From the NCBI GenBank assembly GCA_024641015.1, contig JAHEDU010000030.1:1-33102 (forward strand): a DNA stretch of 33,102 nucleotides, written 5' to 3'. Every line of letters begins with the position of its first letter. The first letter of the stretch is position 1. The notes below the pieces were generated by a model, which saw only the letters and a program-made list of their open reading frames with translations, was not told where the DNA came from and made no database searches. Shown here in pieces: positions 17,121 through 25,229 of this stretch. A program made the position numbers and the translations under genes. Source of the stretch: Micrococcales bacterium. Lineage in GTDB: Bacteria > Actinomycetota > Actinomycetes > Actinomycetales > Microbacteriaceae.

Positions 17121-17780
17121 ATGACGACACTTACTCGCTCTCTCCTTGTTGAATTCCTCGGAACCGCCCTGTTGGTCGGTGCCCAGATCGGTACTGGTTA
17201 CCAGCTGGACATCCTGACGGGCAACCCCGGAATCACTCTCCTCGGTATCGCGATTGTCAGCGCACTCGCGCTCGGAATCGGCATCACCGTCGGTGGCCCG
17301 CTTTCGGGTGGCCACTTCAACCCCGCCGTCACCATCGGACTGACCATCGCCGGTCACTCGAAGACGTCGGTCGCAATCCCCTACATCGGTGCTCAGCTGC
17401 TCGGTGCATTTCTCGCCGCGGTCACCGCCAACTTCCTGTGGGGCGCAAACCTCATCGCTACCACGCAGGGCTCTGTGCCGACGCCGGCACTGCTCGCGAG
17501 CGAACTGCTCTGCACGGTCGTCCTCGTCGGCTTGATCGTGACGATGGTTCGCCGCAAGGGTGGTGAAGGACTCAACGTCCTCGTTCCGCTGTGGATTGGA
17601 ACGGCGATTCTGCTGACCCCGACCGGGTGCATGGCGAACCCCGCCGTCACCTTCGGACACATGTTCACCGACTCGTTCACGACCGCTGGTGTTGCCGGCG
17701 TCGGTCCGTTCATCGGCATCCAGCTGCTCGGTGCGGTCATCGTTGCCGTTGTCGCAAACTTCGCAGCGCCGAAGAAGTAA
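17121..17780 (+). CDS. MIP-family channel, AqpS-like (probable arsenite exit channel)
   Basis: A 219-residue membrane channel with six hydrophobic helices and two half-helix NPA boxes: GGHFNPAVT (Asn67) and MANPAVTF (Asn173). In ordinary aquaporins and glycerol facilitators the second box is NPAR; here the Arg that narrows the selectivity filter is Val176. From memory, the arsenite channel AqpS of Sinorhizobium meliloti has Val at this position as well. The next gene is arsenate reductase, and some actinobacteria encode the two as one fused protein. The likely role is to let arsenite, made by ArsC, leave down its gradient. Glycerol or other solute transport remains possible. The gene is leaderless behind TACGCT. 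Confidence 0.85.
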   Translation: MTTLTRSLLVEFLGTALLVGAQIGTGYQLDILTGNPGITLLGIAIVSALALGIGITVGGPLSGGHFNPAVTIGLTIAGHSKTSVAIPYIGAQLLGAFLAAVTANFLWGANLIATTQGSVPTPALLASELLCTVVLVGLIVTMVRRKGGEGLNVLVPLWIGTAILLTPTGCMANPAVTFGHMFTDSFTTAGVAGVGPFIGIQLLGAVIVAVVANFAAPKK

Positions 17781-17806
17781 TTCACCAACCGTTTACCGGG
17801 GGTGGT

Positions 17807-17812
17807 TATGGT
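17807..17812 (+). promoter_or_regulatory. Possible -10 element for arsC (leaderless)
   Basis: TATGGT ends 7 nt before the ATG at 17820. An in-frame GTG at 17802 precedes the box, so if this promoter is used the protein starts at 17820. No ArsR-like operator was recognised. Confidence 0.38.
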
Positions 17813-17819
17813 TTATTCC

Positions 17820-18215
17820 ATGACCACCCCCACTGTTTTGTTCGTTTGCGTTCACAACGCGGGCCGCTCGCAGATGGCCGCCGGCTGGCTCCAGCACCTC
17901 GCGGGCGACCGCGTCCAGGTCCTGTCTGCCGGTTCCGCGCCCGCTAACTCAATCAACCCCGTCGCCGTTGAGGCGATGAAAGAAGTCGGCATCGACATCG
18001 CCGGCAACCAGCCCAAGGTGCTAACCACCGAAGCCGTCAAGGAAAGCGACGTCGTCATCACCATGGGATGCGGCGACACCTGCCCCTACTTCCCCGGCAA
18101 GCGTTACGAGGATTGGGTACTCGAAGACCCCGCCGGCCAGGGCATCGACTCGGTTCGACCCATTCGTGACGAGATCAAGGCGCGCGTCGAGGCACTCCTC
18201 ACCGAAATTCTCTAA
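17820..18215 (+). CDS. arsC: Arsenate reductase (low-molecular-weight phosphatase fold)
   Basis: A 131-residue cytoplasmic enzyme reducing arsenate to arsenite. The phosphatase-type loop is C10-VHNAGRS, typical of ArsC rather than tyrosine phosphatases, and Asp103-Pro is the general acid. Further Cys are at 84 and 88 in MGCGDTCPYFPGKRYEDW, a stretch found in Corynebacterium ArsC1/ArsC2, which use mycothiol and mycoredoxin; thioredoxin coupling cannot be ruled out. The ATG at 17820 begins MTTPTVLFVCVHNAGRS as in relatives; the frame is open from 17802. It follows the AqpS-like gene by 39 nt and ends 5 nt before a strong hairpin. No arsR, arsB or acr3 is present, so the channel is the only visible exit for arsenite. 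Confidence 0.92.
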   Translation: MTTPTVLFVCVHNAGRSQMAAGWLQHLAGDRVQVLSAGSAPANSINPVAVEAMKEVGIDIAGNQPKVLTTEAVKESDVVITMGCGDTCPYFPGKRYEDWVLEDPAGQGIDSVRPIRDEIKARVEALLTEIL

Positions 18216-18220
18216 GTCAA

Positions 18221-18263
18221 CGACAAACGCGGCGGATCCCGCCAGGGGCCGCCGCGTTTGTCG
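18221..18263. terminator. Bidirectional hairpin between arsC and metE
   Basis: A perfect 15-bp inverted repeat (18221-18235 with 18249-18263, first arm CGACAAACGCGGCGG) encloses a 13-nt loop between two convergent genes. There is no T-run on either side. Its position 5 nt after the arsC stop and 6 nt from the metE stop argues for termination or mRNA 3'-end protection for both. Confidence 0.8.
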
Positions 18264-18269
18264 TTGGCG

Positions 18270-20594
18270 CTAGAGGGTGGCGCGAACGCGCTTCGTTGCC
18301 TCGACGAGGTTCTTCAACGACTGAACGGTCTCGTTGTACCCACGCGTCTTCAATCCGCAGTCCGGGTTGACCCACAGCAGGTCGGTCTGGACACCTTCAA
18401 GTGCGCGGTGGATGAGTGCGGTCTGCTCGTCGGCGGACGGAACTCGCGGCGAGTGGATGTCCCACACGCCGGGTCCGACACCTCGGTTGAAGCCGCTGCG
18501 TGCGATGTCGTCGACGACATCCATGCGGCTGCGGGCAGCCTCGATGCTGGTGACATCGGCGGCAAGTCCGTCGATCGCGTCGATGATCTGGCCGAACTCC
18601 GAGTAGCAGAGGTGCGTGTGGATCTGGGTCTCGTCGCGAACACCGCTCGTGGCAAGACGGAACGAACCGACCGACCACTCGAGATATTCCTTGTGGTCCT
18701 TTTCCTTCAGCGGAAGAAGTTCGCGAAGAGCCGGTTCGTCGACCTGGATGATTCCGATTCCCGCGGCTTCGAGGTCGGCGACCTCGTCGCGAAGAGCGAG
18801 ACCGATCTGGTTGGCAGTTTCGGCAAGCGGCACGTCATCACGGACGAACGACCACGCCATGATCGTGACCGGCCCGGTGAGCATTCCCTTGACGGGACGG
18901 TTCGTCAGTCCCTGCGTGAACGAGGACCAGTCGACGGTCATCGCACCGCGACGCGAGACGTCTCCCCACAGAATCGAGGGGCGGGTGCAACGTGACCCGT
19001 ACGACTGAACCCAGCCGTTGACTGTGACGTCGAAACCGTTGAGCTGCTCGGCGAAGTATTGGACCATGTCGTTGCGCTCAGGCTCGCCGTGCACGATGAC
19101 GTCGATGTCGAGGTCCTCCTGAAGGCGGACAACGCGCTCGATTTCGGCGCGCATTTCGTCTTCGTACTGCGCTGCGGTGAGCTCGCCCTTGGCGAACTTG
19201 GCGCGGGCAACACGGATTTCGCTGGTCTGCGGGAACGAACCGATAGTGGTCGTCGGAAGCGGCGGCAGATTGAAGCGCTTCGCCTGAACGTCGTGACGGT
19301 GCTGAGCGTCACCACGAGTGAAGTCAGCAGCAGTAAGCGCCGAGGTGCGCTGGCGGACAGCGTCCACGCGAACGCCCTCTGCGCTGGCGCGATCCGCAAG
19401 GGCAGCGTCGGCAGCGGCGATGTCAGCAGCAATGCTGTCGCGACCGCTCGTCAGTCCCTTGGCGAGGGCGACGATCTGGCCAACCTTCTCGTCGGCGAAT
19501 GCCAGCCATGAACGAAGGCCGGCGTCGAGGTGTTCTTCGCCCTTGAGTGTGTGCGGCACGTGGAACAGCGACGTCGAGGTCGATGCGGCAACCGCCGCGC
19601 CGCCCAGAGCCGACAGTGCTTCGAGCTTGCCGAATGCTGCGCCGAGGTCGCCGCGCCAGATGTTGTGGCCGTCAATGACGCCACCGACCAGTGTGGTTTC
19701 GGCGAGCGACACCGTCGCGTGGGGAACCTCACCCTTGACGAGGTCGAAACCGACGGCATCGATTCCGAGCGACGCCAGCAGGTTGAGCGCGTTGTCGGGA
19801 ATGGTTCCGTACGACGTGAGAACGAACAGTCGCGGCGTCGACACACGCGTCAGGCTGATGTACGCCAAGCGAAGTGCGGCGTGCACCTTGTCGGCGTCAA
19901 TGCCGAGGTTCTCGCTGACGACGGCCGACTCATCGAGCTGGACCCATTCTGCTCCCGCTGCTGCGAGCTCTGTCAGGATTTCCGCGTAGACCTGGACAAC
20001 GTCCTCGAGTCGCGACAGCGGGTCGAACCCGTCAGGAGCCGAGTCCGACGCCTTGCTCAGCGCGAGGTAGGTAACCGGGCCGACGAGGACCGGGCGCGTG
20101 ATAAATCCGTCGTTCTTCGCTTCGACGAAAAGGTCGACGACGCGACGTGACGACAACGCGATGGGGGTCTGCGGGCCGATCTCGGGGACCAGGTAGTGGT
20201 AGTTCGTGTCGAACCACTTCGTCATCTCAAGCGGCTGGTTGTCCGCGTCACCGCGAGCAATCGCAAAGTATGCGTCGAGGTCAAGCGAGCCATCAGCTGC
20301 GCGTCGCGACTCGAAACGGTGAGGAATCGCACCCAGCATTAGCGTGGTGTCGGCCATGTGGTCGTAGTAGGAGGAATCAGACGGAATCGACGAGTCGGTC
20401 TTTCCCAGCCCCAGCTCAACAAGGTGGTGACGGTTGTCCGAACGCAGCTCGGCCGCGCCACTCTCGAACGCGGCGCGGTCAATCGCGCCCTTCCAGTACG
20501 ACTCAAGCAGCTTCTTGAGTTCGCGGTGGGCTCCAATACGCGGGTAGCCGGCGATGGTCCCGGTGGGGAACGGCGTCGAGTTCGTTGCAGTCAC
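18270..20594 (-). CDS. metE: Cobalamin-independent methionine synthase
   Basis: A 774-residue enzyme that transfers the methyl group of 5-methyltetrahydrofolate-polyglutamate to homocysteine. It has the expected duplicated barrel: N-terminal part from [17 protein letters not shown] (about 13-29) and C-terminal catalytic part from [14 protein letters not shown] onward. The zinc ligands are visible as His661 and Cys663 (THLCYSEF), Glu685 and Cys746 (NPDCGLKTR), with the same spacing as in E. coli MetE. The GTG start at 20594 is served by AAGGAG about 10 nt upstream. It is 24 nt downstream of metF, which makes its methyl donor, so the two form an operon. It needs no B12. Confidence 0.97.
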   Translation of the reverse strand: MTATNSTPFPTGTIAGYPRIGAHRELKKLLESYWKGAIDRAAFESGAAELRSDNRHHLVELGLGKTDSSIPSDSSYYDHMADTTLMLGAIPHRFESRRAADGSLDLDAYFAIARGDADNQPLEMTKWFDTNYHYLVPEIGPQTPIALSSRRVVDLFVEAKNDGFITRPVLVGPVTYLALSKASDSAPDGFDPLSRLEDVVQVYAEILTELAAAGAEWVQLDESAVVSENLGIDADKVHAALRLAYISLTRVSTPRLFVLTSYGTIPDNALNLLASLGIDAVGFDLVKGEVPHATVSLAETTLVGGVIDGHNIWRGDLGAAFGKLEALSALGGAAVAASTSTSLFHVPHTLKGEEHLDAGLRSWLAFADEKVGQIVALAKGLTSGRDSIAADIAAADAALADRASAEGVRVDAVRQRTSALTAADFTRGDAQHRHDVQAKRFNLPPLPTTTIGSFPQTSEIRVARAKFAKGELTAAQYEDEMRAEIERVVRLQEDLDIDVIVHGEPERNDMVQYFAEQLNGFDVTVNGWVQSYGSRCTRPSILWGDVSRRGAMTVDWSSFTQGLTNRPVKGMLTGPVTIMAWSFVRDDVPLAETANQIGLALRDEVADLEAAGIGIIQVDEPALRELLPLKEKDHKEYLEWSVGSFRLATSGVRDETQIHTHLCYSEFGQIIDAIDGLAADVTSIEAARSRMDVVDDIARSGFNRGVGPGVWDIHSPRVPSADEQTALIHRALEGVQTDLLWVNPDCGLKTRGYNETVQSLKNLVEATKRVRATL

Positions 20595-20618
20595 GGTGTC
20601 ATTTCTCCTTGGTGGTGG

Positions 20619-21551
20619 TTATCGCAATCCCGCGCCGCGAACGACGTCCAGAACTGTGTCATGCCGATTAAAAGCGTAGAGGTGAATCGCGGGCGCACCG
20701 CCAGCGACGAGCTTGTCGACGAGGGCCGTCGCATAGTCAACGCCGACTCGTGCGCGACCGACGGCGTCCGGCTCGACTTGAAGCGCAATGGACAGCTCGG
20801 AAGGCTCTCGCTCTCCGGACAGTTCCACCACGCGCATCAAGCGCGAGTGCGACGTGATCGGCATGATTCCCGGGATGATCGGGATCTCGACACCCGCCTC
20901 ACACGCCTTGTCAACGAATCGGAAGTAGTCATCCGCGTGGAAGAACAACTGTGTGATGGCGAAATCCGCTCCGGCCGCCTGTTTCGCCAACAGCGAGTCG
21001 ATGTCCCGGCGGGTTGAACCAGACTCGGGGTGGCCGTTGGGGAAAGCTGCAACGGCAATTGTCACGCGCCCGGGTGTCGGGTCGAGGATTCGACCGCGGT
21101 CCGAGCCAGGAGCGTGCGATTCCGTCCACGGGACTCGTTCCGACTGGACGTTCGCAATCAACTGGACCAGCTCGGAAGCCGATTTGATGTCGCCCATGAA
21201 CTCGCCGACGTGTTCTTCGTCGGTCGGAGCGTCTCCGCGAAGGGCGAGAAAAGACGTAATCCCCGCCTCGAGGAATTCACGCACGATTGCCGCGGCTTCG
21301 GCGTGTGAGTTGCCCACACAGGTGAGGTGCGCAAGCGCCTCGACATGGGTGTGTTCTTTGATGAACCGCAAGACGTCGAGCGAGCTGCGGCGGTTGGAAC
21401 CCCCAGCGCCGAATGTGACCGAGATGAACTGAGGGTTGACCGTCGCGAGTTCCTTGATGGTGGTCACGAGACTTCCGGCGGCCGCGAGGTCGCGCGGCGG
21501 GTACACCTCGAACGACACCGGAATGTCGTTTGCGCGTACGCCTGTTGTCAC
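20619..21551 (-). CDS. metF: 5,10-methylenetetrahydrofolate reductase
   Basis: A 310-residue flavoenzyme that reduces methylene-THF to methyl-THF. Features of the family are SFEVYPPRDLAAAG near the N-terminus, FISVTFGAGGSNRRSSLDV (about 40-58), AHLTCVGNS, LALRGDAP and the later FAITQLFFHADDYFRFVDKACEAGV. The GTG start at 21551 has GAGGAG about 8 nt upstream. It comes directly before metE and supplies its substrate. The leader contains an 8-bp inverted repeat described separately; no SAM riboswitch was recognised. Confidence 0.96.
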   Translation of the reverse strand: MTTGVRANDIPVSFEVYPPRDLAAAGSLVTTIKELATVNPQFISVTFGAGGSNRRSSLDVLRFIKEHTHVEALAHLTCVGNSHAEAAAIVREFLEAGITSFLALRGDAPTDEEHVGEFMGDIKSASELVQLIANVQSERVPWTESHAPGSDRGRILDPTPGRVTIAVAAFPNGHPESGSTRRDIDSLLAKQAAGADFAITQLFFHADDYFRFVDKACEAGVEIPIIPGIMPITSHSRLMRVVELSGEREPSELSIALQVEPDAVGRARVGVDYATALVDKLVAGGAPAIHLYAFNRHDTVLDVVRGAGLR

Positions 21552-21579
21552 GGAGTTACTCCTCGGGAGCCCCCGCAGT

Positions 21580-21611
21580 GTGGCTCACGGGAGAAGTCAT
21601 CGTTGAGCCAC
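21580..21611. repeat. 8-bp inverted repeat in the metF leader
   Basis: GTGGCTCA (21580-21587) and TGAGCCAC (21604-21611) form a perfect inverted repeat with a 16-nt spacer. On the minus strand it starts 1 nt after a -10-like TAAACT (21613-21618), so the predicted metF transcription start falls within it. It could be a repressor operator or a leader hairpin. It lacks a T-run, which speaks against an intrinsic terminator for the MFS gene upstream. Confidence 0.5.
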
Positions 21612-21641
21612 CAGTTTATCGAAGGGGAACCGCCCGAATCG

Positions 21642-22910
21642 TTACGCCGTAACCCAACGACCATTTACGGGCGGCTTGACGATGTACGAGAAAACCGCGG
21701 CAACAACGCACAACACCGCTCCCCCGATCCAGGCGTAGGCGTAGTCACCGAACTCGTCGCGAACGAGCCCCGCGACAGTCGCCGCAACCGCGGCGCCGAC
21801 CTGGTGCGCCGCGAAGACCCAACCGAAAACGATTCCCGCGCGGTCCCCGAAGTACTCGCGACACAGCGCGACCGTCGGCGGAACGGTGGCAACCCAATCG
21901 AGTCCATAAACGACGACGAAGATGACAATAGATGGCTGAACTTCGCTGGACAGGAGCAGGGGAAGGAACGCGAGGCCTACGCCGCGAAATGCGTAATATC
22001 CCGTGAGCAGATAGCGCGGGTTGACTCGGTCAGTAAGCCATCCCGAAGCGATCGTCCCGACGATGTCGAAGACGCCCACGACGGCGAGCAACCCTGCGGC
22101 GACGGTGACCGTCATGCCGTGGTCGTGAGCCGAGGGGATGAAATGAACTCCGACCAAACCGTTGGTCGTTGCACCACAAATGAAGAACGCTGCGGCGAGC
22201 GCCCAGAAGCTTCTCGTTCGGGAAGCATCGCGAAGTCCTGTCAGGGCGCGAGTGACCGCTCCCGTGTGTCGGACGCGCGGCGGTGTGGTTCCCGGTTCGG
22301 CTCCGAACGCGTCAACGCCGAGGTCGCTGGGATGGTTTCGCACGAAGAAGAACACCAGCGGCACGACCGCCAGTGCGACGCCGGAGATGAGGAGGGACGC
22401 GGTCCGCCAACCGGTCGATTCCGACAGGGCACCGATCACGGGAAGGAAAACGAGTTGCCCGGTGGCACTTCCGGCGGAGAGAACCCCGGTGACGAGTCCC
22501 TTGCGCGTCACGAACCACGTGTTTGAGATCTCGGCGGCGAACACGAGCGCCATCGCGCCACTCCCCAGCCCAATCAGGAGTCCCCACGTCAGGTACAGCA
22601 CCCATTCGGATGTGATCAACACCGTCAGACCGGAACCGGCTGCGATGAGGACGAGAGCCACCATGGTGACGGCACGGACTCCGAATCGACCGATGAGAGC
22701 AGCCGCGAACGGCGCGGTCAGGCCGTAGAGGAGGATGTTGAAACTCACGGCGGCCGACATCGTCGAAATCGGCCAACCGAACTCTTCGTTGAGCGGAATC
22801 ATGAGGACGCCTGGTGCGGCTCGGAAGCCGGCGGCACCCATCAGAGCGATGAACGCGACGGCGGCGACAATCCACGCGGGGTGGATTCGACGTTGCCGCT
22901 GTTCGGCCAT
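21642..22910 (-). CDS. Major facilitator superfamily transporter
   Basis: A 422-residue protein with about twelve hydrophobic segments in two halves, separated by a polar loop near residues 195-225 (AFGAEPGTTPPRVRH). The FGWPISTMSAAVSFNILLYGLTAP segment near the first two helices resembles the oxalate/formate and monocarboxylate-type MFS group; the substrate cannot be read from the sequence. Its ATG is 2 nt after the stop of the long GAPDH, with GAAGGA lying inside the end of that gene, so the pair is translationally coupled. A carboxylate or glycolytic intermediate would fit the partner but is only a guess. Confidence 0.85.
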   Translation of the reverse strand: MAEQRQRRIHPAWIVAAVAFIALMGAAGFRAAPGVLMIPLNEEFGWPISTMSAAVSFNILLYGLTAPFAAALIGRFGVRAVTMVALVLIAAGSGLTVLITSEWVLYLTWGLLIGLGSGAMALVFAAEISNTWFVTRKGLVTGVLSAGSATGQLVFLPVIGALSESTGWRTASLLISGVALAVVPLVFFFVRNHPSDLGVDAFGAEPGTTPPRVRHTGAVTRALTGLRDASRTRSFWALAAAFFICGATTNGLVGVHFIPSAHDHGMTVTVAAGLLAVVGVFDIVGTIASGWLTDRVNPRYLLTGYYAFRGVGLAFLPLLLSSEVQPSIVIFVVVYGLDWVATVPPTVALCREYFGDRAGIVFGWVFAAHQVGAAVAATVAGLVRDEFGDYAYAWIGGAVLCVVAAVFSYIVKPPVNGRWVTA

Positions 22911-22912
22911 TC

Positions 22913-24364
22913 TCAGTCCTTCGAACGGGGGAAGAACGGGCGAACGATTCCGCCCATCTTCTCCAACACTCGCACAACCTGGTGGCTGTAGCCATATTCG
23001 TTGTCGTACCAGACATACACGACGGCGTGATTGCCGCTGGTGATGGTGGCGAGACCGTCGACGATTCCCGCACGGCGTGAACCGAGGAAGTCGGTTGACA
23101 CGACTTCGGCGGATTCGATGTAGTCGATCTGGTGGCGGAATTTCGAGTTGAGCGCCATTTCGCGCAAATACCCGTTGAGTTCGTCCTTCGTGACCTCGCG
23201 GTCAAGTGTCAGGTTGAGTATCGCCATCGACACGTCGGGCGTCGGGACGCGGATCGCGTTCCCCGTCAACTTCCCGGCGAGTTCGGGCAAGGCCTTGGCG
23301 ACGGCACTTGCCGCACCCGTTTCGGAGATGACCATGTTGAGCACAGCGGAGCGTCCCCGGCGGTCGCCGCTGTGGAAGTTGTCGATGAGGTTTTGGTCAT
23401 TGGTGAACGAATGGACGGTTTCAACGTGTCCATAACTCACGCCGAACTCGTCGTTGAGGACTTTGAGCACGGGGGTGATGGCGTTCGTAGTGCAGGACGC
23501 CGCCGTAATGATTCGATCGTCGTCCGTGATCGCCTTGTGGTTGATCCCATAGACGATGTTCTTGAGGGCGCCCTTGCCCGGAGCGGTCAGTAGAACCCGC
23601 GAGACGCCGTTCGATTCGAGGTGCTTCGACAACCCGGCCTCGTCGCGCCACTTCCCCGTGTTGTCGACGACGATCGCGTTGTCGATTCCGTGCGCTGTGT
23701 AGTCGATTGCCGACGGATCGTTGGCGTAGATGACCTGTATCGGCGTGCCGTTGGCGATAATCAGATCGGTCGCCTCGTCAACCGTGATCGAACCGTTGAA
23801 CGGCCCGTGAACTGAATCACGGCGTAGCAGGCTCGCACGCTTCACCAGGTCGGTGTCGCCACCTTTGCGAACGACAATGGCGCGCAGGCGAAGCCCCTGA
23901 ACGTCCGATGCGCGCGCCAACAGAATGCGGGCAACCAACCGACCGATTCGCCCGAATCCATAGAGCACGACGTCGCGACCCTCGCCCGGCGCTGTGGGAC
24001 GCTTTCCGGCGATGTCGGCGAGTTCCGTTGACACCCACGCAACGAGATCCGTGGCGCCGCTCTCACGGAATCGCGCATGCAGTCGAGCAACGTCGATGGA
24101 CGCCGGTCCGGGATCGAGCGAGGTGAGCACGTCGAGCATTCGCGCCGTGTCCGTGATGGGCAACTCGGCGCCCTCGACGTGACGTGCAAAGCGGTGGATT
24201 CGCACAATGTCGATGGGCGAGATGTTGAGCAGACTGCGTCCGTGAACCGAGAGCACGACTCCGTGTTCGCGGTACAGACGACCGATGACGGGAACCAGCC
24301 CCTCGGCAATCGCCTCCTTCGCCGACCAATCAGCGGTGTCATTTTCCCGTGGAGTGTTCGTCAT
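22913..24364 (-). CDS. gap: Glyceraldehyde-3-phosphate dehydrogenase, long (about 480-residue) type
   Basis: A 483-residue protein. The NAD(P)-binding glycine motif YGFGRIGR begins near residue 135, the catalytic AASCTTN has Cys291, and GHVETVHSFTNDQ supplies the catalytic His. The C-terminal WYDNEYGYSHQVVR is typical of GAPDH. About 130 residues precede the Rossmann fold, with VVLSVHGRSLLNISPIDIVRIHRFARH in it; ordinary GAPDH lacks this. Long enzymes of this kind occur in actinobacteria, and the Corynebacterium GapB works mainly in the gluconeogenic direction, so the same is suspected here. The ATG at 24364 is taken because AAAGG lies upstream; the frame is open to 24421. A TACGCTGGAAC element at 24389-24399 is the likely promoter. 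It precedes an MFS gene. Confidence 0.92.
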   Translation of the reverse strand: MTNTPRENDTADWSAKEAIAEGLVPVIGRLYREHGVVLSVHGRSLLNISPIDIVRIHRFARHVEGAELPITDTARMLDVLTSLDPGPASIDVARLHARFRESGATDLVAWVSTELADIAGKRPTAPGEGRDVVLYGFGRIGRLVARILLARASDVQGLRLRAIVVRKGGDTDLVKRASLLRRDSVHGPFNGSITVDEATDLIIANGTPIQVIYANDPSAIDYTAHGIDNAIVVDNTGKWRDEAGLSKHLESNGVSRVLLTAPGKGALKNIVYGINHKAITDDDRIITAASCTTNAITPVLKVLNDEFGVSYGHVETVHSFTNDQNLIDNFHSGDRRGRSAVLNMVISETGAASAVAKALPELAGKLTGNAIRVPTPDVSMAILNLTLDREVTKDELNGYLREMALNSKFRHQIDYIESAEVVSTDFLGSRRAGIVDGLATITSGNHAVVYVWYDNEYGYSHQVVRVLEKMGGIVRPFFPRSKD

Positions 24365-24388
24365 TGAACAGCCTTTCGCATCGTCGCG

Positions 24389-24399
24389 GTTCCAGCGTA
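24389..24399 (-). promoter_or_regulatory. -10 region of the long GAPDH gene
   Basis: TACGCTGGAAC on the minus strand shares the TANGCTGGAAC core with the elements before aroG and pyc. TACGCT as -10 gives a start near 24387 and a leader of about 23 nt that includes AAAGG. Confidence 0.45.
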
Positions 24400-24466
24400 T
24401 TCGCCGTTCGTTCGGGAGCAAACAACCACGCGGAAATTTTCACAGCGCGTTCTCAGTTTCGCGCGT

Positions 24467-24472
24467 TACCGT
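24467..24472 (+). promoter_or_regulatory. -10 element for the DUF305 gene (leaderless)
   Basis: TACCGT ends 6 nt before the ATG at 24479. No Shine-Dalgarno sequence is present. Confidence 0.4.
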
Positions 24473-24478
24473 TGGTCC

Positions 24479-25039
24479 ATGCGCAAAATTGTTCTTCCCG
24501 TTGCCCTTGCTGGTTCACTCATTTTTGGACTCGGCGGATGCGTCGCGACGTGGAACGACTACGGCACGGGAGGAACCGAGCAGTCCCAGGACGCCTTCGG
24601 CATGAAGGAGATCATGTTTGCTCAGATGATGATCCCCCACCACGAACAGGCCGTGGAACTGGCGACCATCGCCGAAACGAACACCACGAACCCTGTCATT
24701 CTCGACCTCGCCTCGCGAATCAAGAACGCACAGCAACCCGAAATCGACCAGATGAAGGCGTGGATTGACGCTTCGGGCGAGGGCATGGACATGGGTCACG
24801 ACATGAATATGCCCGGAATTGTGTCCGACGAGGACATGGCGGCTATCCGCGCTGCTCACGACGCCGAGTTCGACACACTCTTCCTCACCCACATGATCGC
24901 CCACCACGAAGGCGCCATCGAGATGGTCAACGACATGCTGTTAAACACATCGAACGCCGAGGCGAAGGCGCTGGGCGAGGCAATCGTCAAGGCACAGACC
25001 GAAGAGATCGCCGAAATGAAGGCGCTGCTCGCAGGCTAG
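24479..25039 (+). CDS. DUF305 lipoprotein
   Basis: A 186-residue exported protein. Residues 1-20 are a signal peptide ending in the lipobox LGGC, so Cys21 should be lipidated and the protein held on the outer face of the membrane. The DUF305 domain contains two similar His-rich units: FAQMMIPHHEQAVELA (about 47-62) and FLTHMIAHHEGAIEMV (about 139-154), separated by a Met/His/Asp-rich stretch (GEGMDMGHDMNMPG). DUF305 proteins are ferritin-like four-helix bundles often encoded near copper-resistance genes; the Met and His content fits metal binding, but no copper gene is nearby. Function remains unproven. It is divergent from the GAPDH gene. Confidence 0.88.
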   Translation: MRKIVLPVALAGSLIFGLGGCVATWNDYGTGGTEQSQDAFGMKEIMFAQMMIPHHEQAVELATIAETNTTNPVILDLASRIKNAQQPEIDQMKAWIDASGEGMDMGHDMNMPGIVSDEDMAAIRAAHDAEFDTLFLTHMIAHHEGAIEMVNDMLLNTSNAEAKALGEAIVKAQTEEIAEMKALLAG

Positions 25040-25050
25040 CCACGGTCGGG

Positions 25051-25229
25051 TAGACTGAAAACACTGCACTCGAGATCGTTCGATGTGCGCGTCGAATAAC
25101 GCATCCCTCACCGGCCATTTCGGTTGACATCTTTTCTTCGGCGATTGACTGTGCCAACCGGCATGCTCGCCCACCCGAATGCCCTGCACGATCGTGCGCG
25201 CATTCACCATTCAGAAACTGGTATTTCCT
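25051..25229 (+). promoter_or_regulatory. Promoter and long leader of the DEAD-box helicase gene
   Basis: TAGACT at 25051-25056 is a good -10 box, 12 nt after the DUF305 stop. It would give a leader of about 167 nt before the helicase GTG, by far the longest in the window. The leader holds a 14-codon open frame from ATG 25083 to TGA 25125-25127 without a clear ribosome-binding site. A TTGACA at 25124-25129 has no good -10 partner downstream. Helicase genes of this class are often controlled through long leaders. Confidence 0.45.

Noticed and set aside
16980-17660. N-terminal extension of the FTR1 reading frame
   Set aside because: It is polar, lies antisense to the aquaporin gene and crosses the iron box; the conserved protein begins at 16979 with a ribosome-binding site.
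20591-20602. Three-codon frame (ATG to TGA) overlapping the metE start
   Set aside because: Too short to interpret; the overlap with GTG is easily chance, and the ribosome-binding site suits metE itself.
21552-21641. SAM riboswitch before metF-metE
   Set aside because: The leader of about 55 nt is too short for known SAM riboswitches and shows none of their conserved cores; only a simple inverted repeat is present.
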